Below, in pieces: positions 59,814 to 64,000 of a stretch of 64,000 nucleotides of DNA (its first letter is position 1; each line of letters opens with the position of its first letter). This stretch comes from Rhizobacter sp. AJA081-3 (lineage in GTDB: Bacteria; Pseudomonadota; Gammaproteobacteria; Burkholderiales; Burkholderiaceae_C). Where the stretch lies: the NCBI RefSeq assembly GCF_017795745.1, contig NZ_CP059067.1, positions 4,092,001 to 4,156,000 of the forward strand. The letters run 5' to 3'. The notes under the pieces were generated by a model. It saw only the letters and a list, made by a program, of their open reading frames with translations, made no database searches and had not been told where the DNA came from. The position numbers were made by a program, and so were the translations under genes.

Positions 59814-62111
59814 ATGAATCGAGCCTGGGTTGCAGCAAAGGTGCTGCTCGCTGCGGTGATGTTGTGGGCGCACGGGCCGGTCGCGTTCGCGCAAACTTCT
59901 GCGAACATGACCACGGCCCCCGCCGAGCCAGCGGCTGCGAAGCCGGCCGGATCCACCCGCCCGCGCATCGGCCTGGTGCTCTCAGGCGGCGGCGCGCGCG
60001 GCCTGGCGCACGTGGGCGTGCTCAAGGTGCTCGAGCGCGAGCGGGTGCCGATCGACATGATCGCAGGCACCTCGATGGGCGCGATCATCGGTGGCCTGTA
60101 CGCCAGCGGCATGAGTGCTGCTCAGCTCGAGGCCGAGCTGTTGAAGGTCGACTGGAATGCCGTTTTCGCCAGCCGGGTCGACCGCCAGCTGCTCTCACAG
60201 CGGCGCAAGGAAGAGGACTTCGAGATCTCGCCGGTCATCGAGATCGGCATGCGCAACGGCGAATTGCGCGCGCCGCTGGGCGCCCTGTCGGGCCGCGGGC
60301 TGGAGACGCTGCTGCGCCGCTACACCCTGCCGGTGCGTGACGTGCGCAACTTCGACGTGCTGCCGATCCCGTTCCGCGCGCTGGCCACCGACATGGAGAC
60401 CGGCAAGCCGGTCGTGCTCTCGCAGGGCGACCTGGCGCTGGCCCTGCGCTCCAGCATGAGCGTGCCCGGCGTGTTCGCACCCACCGAGCTGAACCAGCGC
60501 ATCCTCGGCGATGGCGGCCTGGTCGACAACGTGCCGGTGGGCGTGGCCCGCGACATGGGTGCCGATGTGCTGATCGTGGTCAACATCGGCACGCCCATCG
60601 CCGGCCGTGATTCCTTGTCGTCGGTGACCGGGCTGACGACCCAGATGATCAACATCCTGACCGAGCAGAACGTGCAGCGCAGCCTGGCCACTCTCGGTGA
60701 GCGCGACGTGCTGATCGCGCCGGACCTGGGCACGCTCAGCTCGGCCGACTTCGAGCGCACGCGCGAACTGATCGATCGCGGCCAGCGTGGCGCCGAGCCG
60801 CTGTCGGCCCGGCTCGCCGGCCTGGCACTCGACGAGGCGACGTACGCGAGCTGGCGGCAGTCGCGCCCGCTGCCCGGCGGCACGGCGGCGCAGGTCTCAT
60901 TCATCCGATTCGAGGGAACCGAGCTCACCAATCCTCAGCGTTTCGCCTCCCAGCTCGAGTCCAGGCCGGGCCAGCCCTTCGATGCCGCGAAGGCCGAGCG
61001 CGATGCACGCCGCCTGGCCGCCAGTGGCGACTACACGCGCGCAGACTATCTGCTCGTCTCCACGCCCGACGGCGACGGCCTGGTTTTTGACGTCGAGGAC
61101 AAGCCCTGGGGCCCGCACTACTTCCGCATCGGCCTGGACATGGAGACCGATTTCCGCGGCGGCAGCGGCTTCAATATCAAGATCAGCCACAACCGCCACT
61201 GGCTCGACGCGAACGGCAGCGAGTGGCGCAACCAGCTGCAGATCGGCAAGGTGCCGCGCTGGTACACCGAGCTCTACCATCCGCTGAACTGGACCCTGGG
61301 CATCAGCAACGACTGGTTCGTGTCGGGTTATGCCGAGGTGCAGCGGCGCGACATCACGCAGTACGACAACGACAGCGGCGCCGTGACCAGCCTGTTCAAT
61401 CGCAAGCTGGGCCGCATCGGCGTCGATCTGGGGCAGCCCTGGGGTGAATTCGGCGAGCTGCGCCTGGGCGCGCTTGCCCTGATCGAGCGCACGACGCCGG
61501 ATGTGGACGCCAGCACCTTGAGCAGCGTCGACGGCCCCGTCACGCTGCGCGAGCGCGGCGTGCACCTGGGCGCCGTGATCGACCAGCTCGACTTCGCCAA
61601 CTTCCCGACGCGTGGCTACCGGCTCGAGTCGGAGCTCGTCGCCGGCCGCCGCAGCCGCAGCGGCTCGGGCCTGCGCACCGACTTCACGCGCGTCGAGGCC
61701 TCCGGCACGGCGGCACGCAGCTGGGGCCAGCACACCTTGAACGTTCATGCGCGAGTGCAGCGCACGGGCCAGGACAATGCCACCTCGCTGGGCAGCTACA
61801 CCCTGGGTGGCTTCCACCAGCTGTCGGGCTACCGCAGCGAGCAGCTCGATGGCAACGCGGTGGTGTTCTCGCGCCTGACCTGGTACCGGCGCTCCTTGAC
61901 CGCCCCGGTGTTCACACGCGGGTTCTTCGTCGGCGCCACGCTCGAGGCCGGCAATGCCTGGGCACGCTGGGGCGACGCGCGCTGGGCCGACCTGCGCAGC
62001 GGCATGAGCTTGTTCCTCGGTGCCGACACCGGCCTCGGTCCGCTGTACTTCGGCCTGACCTACGCGCCGCGCGGTTCCACCGGCCTGTACCTGTTCGTGG
62101 GCCGGCCCTGA
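59814..62111 (+). CDS. patatin-like phospholipase type Vd autotransporter
   Basis: A 765-residue outer-membrane protein in three parts. After a signal peptide (VLLAAVMLWAHGPVAFAQ) comes a patatin domain (about 50-330) with oxyanion loop SGGGARGLAHVG, nucleophile GTSMG and catalytic aspartate DGGLVDN. A POTRA-like domain (about 360-440, FIRFEGTELTNPQRF onward) precedes a 16-strand BamA-type barrel ending in YLFVGRP. This is the PlpD/FplA layout, where the lipase is exported through its own barrel. A CACAAT hexamer lies eight bases before the ATG with no Shine-Dalgarno site. Confidence 0.93.
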   Translation: MNRAWVAAKVLLAAVMLWAHGPVAFAQTSANMTTAPAEPAAAKPAGSTRPRIGLVLSGGGARGLAHVGVLKVLERERVPIDMIAGTSMGAIIGGLYASGMSAAQLEAELLKVDWNAVFASRVDRQLLSQRRKEEDFEISPVIEIGMRNGELRAPLGALSGRGLETLLRRYTLPVRDVRNFDVLPIPFRALATDMETGKPVVLSQGDLALALRSSMSVPGVFAPTELNQRILGDGGLVDNVPVGVARDMGADVLIVVNIGTPIAGRDSLSSVTGLTTQMINILTEQNVQRSLATLGERDVLIAPDLGTLSSADFERTRELIDRGQRGAEPLSARLAGLALDEATYASWRQSRPLPGGTAAQVSFIRFEGTELTNPQRFASQLESRPGQPFDAAKAERDARRLAASGDYTRADYLLVSTPDGDGLVFDVEDKPWGPHYFRIGLDMETDFRGGSGFNIKISHNRHWLDANGSEWRNQLQIGKVPRWYTELYHPLNWTLGISNDWFVSGYAEVQRRDITQYDNDSGAVTSLFNRKLGRIGVDLGQPWGEFGELRLGALALIERTTPDVDASTLSSVDGPVTLRERGVHLGAVIDQLDFANFPTRGYRLESELVAGRRSRSGSGLRTDFTRVEASGTAARSWGQHTLNVHARVQRTGQDNATSLGSYTLGGFHQLSGYRSEQLDGNAVVFSRLTWYRRSLTAPVFTRGFFVGATLEAGNAWARWGDARWADLRSGMSLFLGADTGLGPLYFGLTYAPRGSTGLYLFVGRP

Positions 62112-62118
62112 TCGGTAG

Positions 62119-63021
62119 TCAGCTGGACAGCACCCTGTCGATCTCCTGTGCCACCAGCGACGGCCGCTCGTGGACGATCCAGTGCGTGGCCCCGGGCACA
62201 CGCACCAGGCGCATGTCGGGCACGTAGGCTTCCAGGCCGTCGAGCAGCGCCGGCGGCAGCGCCGTGTCGGCCTCGGCCCAGATCACCAGCGTGGGCACGC
62301 GCACCGTCAGCATCTCGGGCGGCAACTGCAGGCTCATGATCGTGTCGTCCGCTGTGAGCGGCGGGCGCAGCGGCGACGCACGGTAGTAGTTGCAGCCCCC
62401 GGTGAGCCCCCGACGCCACACTTCGCGGTAGCGCTCGCGCACCGCCTCGGTGAGCCAGCCGCCGCCCGGATGGGCAGGATCGGTCGCGCCCATGCGCTCG
62501 AAGAAGGTCCACAACCGGGCGAAGTCGTTCTCCGCCAGCAGCTTCTCGGCGTCAGGGCGGCAGAGGAAGTTCATGTAGGCACTGGACGCCTGCTGCTGAG
62601 CGTTGTCTCGCAGTTCACGCAGGAAGGTGGCCGGGTGCGGCGAGTTGACGATCACCAGCCGCTCGATCGATTCCGGGTGCTGGGCCGCCAGGCCCCAGGC
62701 CAGCGCACCGCCCCAGTCGTGCGCGATCAGCGCCGCGGCGCGGCCGCCCTGCTGCTCGATCAGCGCGCGGATGTCGCCGACCAGGTGCTTGGCGCGGTAC
62801 GACTGCGCATCGGCGGGCGCCGACGACCGCTCGTATCCGCGCAGGTTCGGCGCGATGCAGCGGTAGCGCGGCGCGAAATGTTCGAGCATCCCGTCCCAGA
62901 CGAAGGCCGCCTCCGGAAATCCGTGGAGGAACATCAGCAGCGGGGCGCCAATCGGGCCGGCCGCGCGGCAGCTCAGCTCGATGCCGCCGGGCAGCGTCGC
63001 GGTGAAGGTCTCGATCGTCAT
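62119..63021 (-). CDS. alpha/beta-fold hydrolase, epoxide hydrolase / haloalkane dehalogenase-like
   Basis: A 300-residue cytoplasmic hydrolase. HGFPEAAFVWDGML is the oxyanion-hole HG motif; AHDWGGALAWGLA carries an aspartate nucleophile rather than serine, as in epoxide hydrolases and haloacid/haloalkane dehalogenases; IWAEADTALP and GATHWIVHERP supply acid and histidine. Substrate unknown. It starts inside the engB stop (ATGA), so it is the second gene of engB. Confidence 0.88.
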   Translation of the reverse strand: MTIETFTATLPGGIELSCRAAGPIGAPLLMFLHGFPEAAFVWDGMLEHFAPRYRCIAPNLRGYERSSAPADAQSYRAKHLVGDIRALIEQQGGRAAALIAHDWGGALAWGLAAQHPESIERLVIVNSPHPATFLRELRDNAQQQASSAYMNFLCRPDAEKLLAENDFARLWTFFERMGATDPAHPGGGWLTEAVRERYREVWRRGLTGGCNYYRASPLRPPLTADDTIMSLQLPPEMLTVRVPTLVIWAEADTALPPALLDGLEAYVPDMRLVRVPGATHWIVHERPSLVAQEIDRVLSS

Positions 63022-63758
63022 GCCGCCGGCTCCGCGGCGGGGCGCAGCGACGCCACCCAGGAGCGCAGCACCACGGCCGTGTCGTCGACGCCCCGCTTGT
63101 TCAGCGCGGAGAACAGTGTCACGCCGATGTCGGATTCTTCGGTGCTGATGCCCGCCAGCGTGTCGCGTGCCTGCTGCAGGGCCCGATCGCTATCGCGCCG
63201 GTTCAGCTTGTCGGCCTTGGTCAGCAGCACCAGCAGCTTGACGGAGCCGTTGACCAGCCGCGGCCCGACGAAGTCGAGCAATTGCAGGTCGAGGTCGGTG
63301 AAACCCAGGCGCGGATCGACCATCAGCACCACGCCGGCGAGGCTTCGCCGCACGTCGAGATAGTCGGCCATCACCTTCTGCCAGCGCTGCTTGTCGGTGC
63401 GTGAGACGGCCGCGTAGCCATAGCCCGGCAGGTCGGCGAACAGCGCATCGGCCGCGTCGCGCGGGCCGAGCTCGAACAGGTTGATGTGCTGGGTGCGCCC
63501 CGGCGTCTTGGACGCGAACGCGAGCCGCTTCTGCTGGGTCAGCGTGTTGATCGCGGTGGACTTGCCTGCATTCGATCGGCCCACGAAGGCGATCTCCGGC
63601 AGTTCGCTCTGGGGCAACTGGTCGAGCCGGCTCGCCGTGGTGAGGAAGCGAGCAGTATGGGTCCAGGCCATGGCCCGTCGCGCCTGCGCGGCGTGGTCGG
63701 AAGCCGTGGCGGATGCGGCACTCGAGGCCGTGTTGTCAGTGGTTTTGGGGTCGGCCAT
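63018..63758 (-). CDS. engB: ribosome biogenesis GTPase EngB/YsxC
   Basis: Essential GTPase of 50S assembly. The 246-residue protein has an Ala/Ser-rich N-terminal extension of about 45 residues, then the G domain: IAFVGRSNAGKSTAINTL, SKTPGRTQHINLFEL, FADLPGYGYAAVS and LLTKADKL. The ATG at 63758 matches related proteins. It is divergent from the cytochrome c gene, the usual betaproteobacterial arrangement. Confidence 0.96.
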   Translation of the reverse strand: MADPKTTDNTASSAASATASDHAAQARRAMAWTHTARFLTTASRLDQLPQSELPEIAFVGRSNAGKSTAINTLTQQKRLAFASKTPGRTQHINLFELGPRDAADALFADLPGYGYAAVSRTDKQRWQKVMADYLDVRRSLAGVVLMVDPRLGFTDLDLQLLDFVGPRLVNGSVKLLVLLTKADKLNRRDSDRALQQARDTLAGISTEESDIGVTLFSALNKRGVDDTAVVLRSWVASLRPAAEPAA

Positions 63759-63818
63759 GAGTCTTCCAGATTGACCATTGTAAAATCTTCGGGTTTTGCA
63801 CGAGAGAACCTTTCCGAC

Positions 63819-64000
63819 ATGAACGCTTCCGCTGCCTTGTTGTCCTGCCTGATGTCCGGCCTCCTGGCCGCCACCCTGGCCGCTCCGGCCGCGGCGGCGG
63901 ACGCTGCAGCGCCCGCCAAGGCCGATCCTGCCAAGGGCCAGGCCACGGCCACCGCCGTGTGCGGCGCCTGCCACACCTTCGACGGATCGCGTGGCAGCCC
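63819..64000 (+). CDS. class I c-type cytochrome, 3' end cut by window
   Basis: The first 60 codons are visible: a signal peptide (LLSCLMSGLLAATLAAPAAAA), a mature start DAAAPAKADPAKGQATATAV and the haem motif CGACH. The pattern fits periplasmic cytochrome c4/c5-type proteins, and placement opposite engB is typical of a cytochrome c4 gene followed by resB, but the rest lies outside. A TGTAAAAT extended -10-like sequence is at 63779-63786. Confidence 0.88.
   Translation, partial: MNASAALLSCLMSGLLAATLAAPAAAADAAAPAKADPAKGQATATAVCGACHTFDGSRGS

Overview
The window reads as chromosomal DNA of a high-GC betaproteobacterium of the order Burkholderiales. I infer this from strong GC bias at third codon positions, from beta-type families (ZapD with YacG, the PilS/PilR and PilB/C/D sets, OmpW, paired SGNH lipoproteins, an AlgP-like lysine/alanine protein), and from recognisable gene neighbourhoods (hemA-prfA-prmC-grxD-ubiX, rplU-rpmA-obgE-proB, engB opposite a cytochrome c). 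Genus is not determinable from what I can see. Coding density is very high. I found no insertion sequence, phage, integron or CRISPR array, so this is mostly core genome with a few lineage-specific exported proteins.

Layout. 1-8240: glutathione transferase (5' cut), cca, a MidA-type methyltransferase facing a folate/thiouridine run (folM-folB-ttcA), two lipoproteins and glmU. 8241-13053 (minus): tsaB-rimI-udg-c-di-GMP enzyme, four genes with overlapping ends. 13112-17835: PBP4-type dacB, a SemiSWEET, OmpW and two SGNH-hydrolase lipoproteins with a perfect TetR-like palindrome upstream of one. 17882-20544: purE-purK-Sua5. 20762-25894: AlgP/H1-like protein with nine 30-bp repeats, then nrdB and nrdA with two NrdR-like boxes at a sigma70-type promoter. 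26006-31158 (minus): ccsA-like, PP0621-like, pilS, pilR, ampD. 31206-34406: ffh and ftsY converging around a DUF2726 gene. 34469-41819: tRNA-CAU, miaB, hemA, prfA, prmC, grxD, ubiX. 41821-49173: proS with a lytic transglycosylase, rppH, the rplU-rpmA and obgE-proB region, ispB. 49211-55518: tRNA-Pro, pilB-pilC-pilD-coaE-zapD-yacG and a lipoprotein. 55543-57754: groES-groEL with a heat-shock promoter, CIRCE element and terminator. 57802-64000: DUF1631 protein, a type Vd patatin autotransporter, an alpha/beta hydrolase, engB and a cytochrome c cut by the window end.

How the parts connect. tsaB and the Sua5/TsaC gene supply two parts of the t6A tRNA-modification pathway from separate loci, with cca, ttcA and miaB as further tRNA processing genes. 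ffh and ftsY are the two partner GTPases of co-translational targeting. PilS/PilR and PilB/PilC/PilD belong to the type IV pilus system, and the c-di-GMP enzyme could act on the same surface lifestyle (inference). dacB, ampD, glmU and the lytic transglycosylase cover peptidoglycan synthesis and turnover.

The best regulatory signals are the NrdR box pair 31 bp apart, the combined sigma32/CIRCE control of groESL, and the 24-bp palindrome before the SGNH/OmpW pair. A less usual pattern is a set of genes with a -10-like hexamer only 6-8 bases before ATG and no Shine-Dalgarno sequence, suggesting leaderless mRNAs. I did not find a clearly new multi-gene defence or biosynthetic system here.
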